A stretch of DNA of 22,560 nucleotides from Oribacterium parvum (lineage in GTDB: Bacteria; Bacillota; Clostridia; Lachnospirales; Lachnospiraceae): positions 1-22,560 of the forward strand of contig CALIEL010000358.1 of assembly GCA_938022235.1 (NCBI GenBank), in the 5' to 3' direction. This document shows positions 22,475 to 22,560 of the stretch, one piece after another (the first letter of the stretch is position 1; each line of letters starts with the position of its first letter). The notes beneath the pieces were generated by a model. It had not been told where the DNA came from, ran no database searches, and saw nothing but the letters and a program-made list of their open reading frames with translations. The position numbers and the translations under genes are program-made.

Positions 22475-22560
22475 TTAATACAGCTCTGGTTTTACCGGAA
22501 GAATGGCCTTTTTCTGATCAATGGAAAGCCCCTCCATGAGCCATCGGTACTGCTGAGGGG
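22475..22560 (-). mobile_element. tnpB: C-terminal end of an IS66-family accessory protein (TnpB), partial
   Basis: The minus strand is open from the window edge to TAA (top-strand 22475-22477). It encodes 28 residues, PQQYRWLMEGLSIDQKKA followed by ILPVKPELY. This strongly resembles the conserved end of the IS66 Orf2/TnpB accessory protein in Clostridia. In an intact IS66 element the large transposase tnpC follows tnpB; here the next minus-strand gene is ugd, with only ~150 bp between, so the element is probably truncated. Only the tail is visible, so the assignment rests on a short match recalled from memory. Confidence 0.65.

Noticed and set aside
1..22560. CRISPR array, tRNA, rRNA or prophage genes
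   Set aside because: No regularly spaced repeats, cloverleaf-type sequences, rRNA signatures or phage structural or integrase genes were seen on either strand.

Overview
The window looks like a surface-glycan (capsule or exopolysaccharide) locus of a low-to-moderate-GC Firmicute, most likely a Clostridia/Lachnospiraceae-type anaerobe. The grounds are strong AAGGAG/AGGAGG ribosome binding sites, an EpsG-family polymerase, and the tail of an IS66-type accessory gene at the right edge. The genus cannot be fixed from the sequence.

Left part (1-5203, higher GC): the end of an unrecognised protein, then a four-gene module matching the bacillosamine pathway. It holds a membrane-anchored UDP-sugar 4,6-dehydratase (PglF type), a PLP aminotransferase (PglE type), a monotopic phosphoglycosyl transferase (PglC type) and a left-handed-beta-helix acetyltransferase (PglD type). 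Together they would make UDP-di-N-acetylbacillosamine and place that sugar on undecaprenyl phosphate as the first residue of a repeat unit.

Middle part (5321-13403, strongly AT-rich): three GT4 glycosyltransferases, one GT2, a polysaccharide-deacetylase homologue without a signal peptide, an EpsG/Wzy-like polymerase and a Wzx-type flippase. This is a Wzx/Wzy assembly line. A 261-bp gap at 10691-10951 carries two short orphan reading-frame fragments and looks like a recombination scar.

Modifying-sugar cassette (13396-19514, AT-rich, tightly overlapping): DegT aminotransferase, WbqC-family protein, second DegT aminotransferase, acetolactate-synthase-like TPP enzyme, SDR reductase/epimerase and GNAT acyltransferase. 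I cannot match this six-gene combination to a known sugar pathway. It is the best candidate for undescribed chemistry here.

Right part (19774-22326, minus strand, higher GC): a convergent two-gene operon supplying UDP-uronic acids. UDP-glucose 6-dehydrogenase is followed 3 nt later by a UDP-glucuronate 4-epimerase. The dehydrogenase carries an N-terminal XRE-type helix-turn-helix domain, and its predicted promoter is overlaid by inverted repeats, so it may be a DNA-binding, self-regulating metabolic enzyme. Upstream of it lies the C-terminus of an IS66 TnpB, apparently without the usual downstream tnpC.

Taken together: conserved precursor genes on both flanks surround an AT-rich, probably exchangeable, strain-specific glycan cassette. 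Nothing seen here encodes a Wzz/tyrosine-kinase chain-length system, an LCP ligase, an oligosaccharyltransferase, a tRNA, an rRNA or a CRISPR array.
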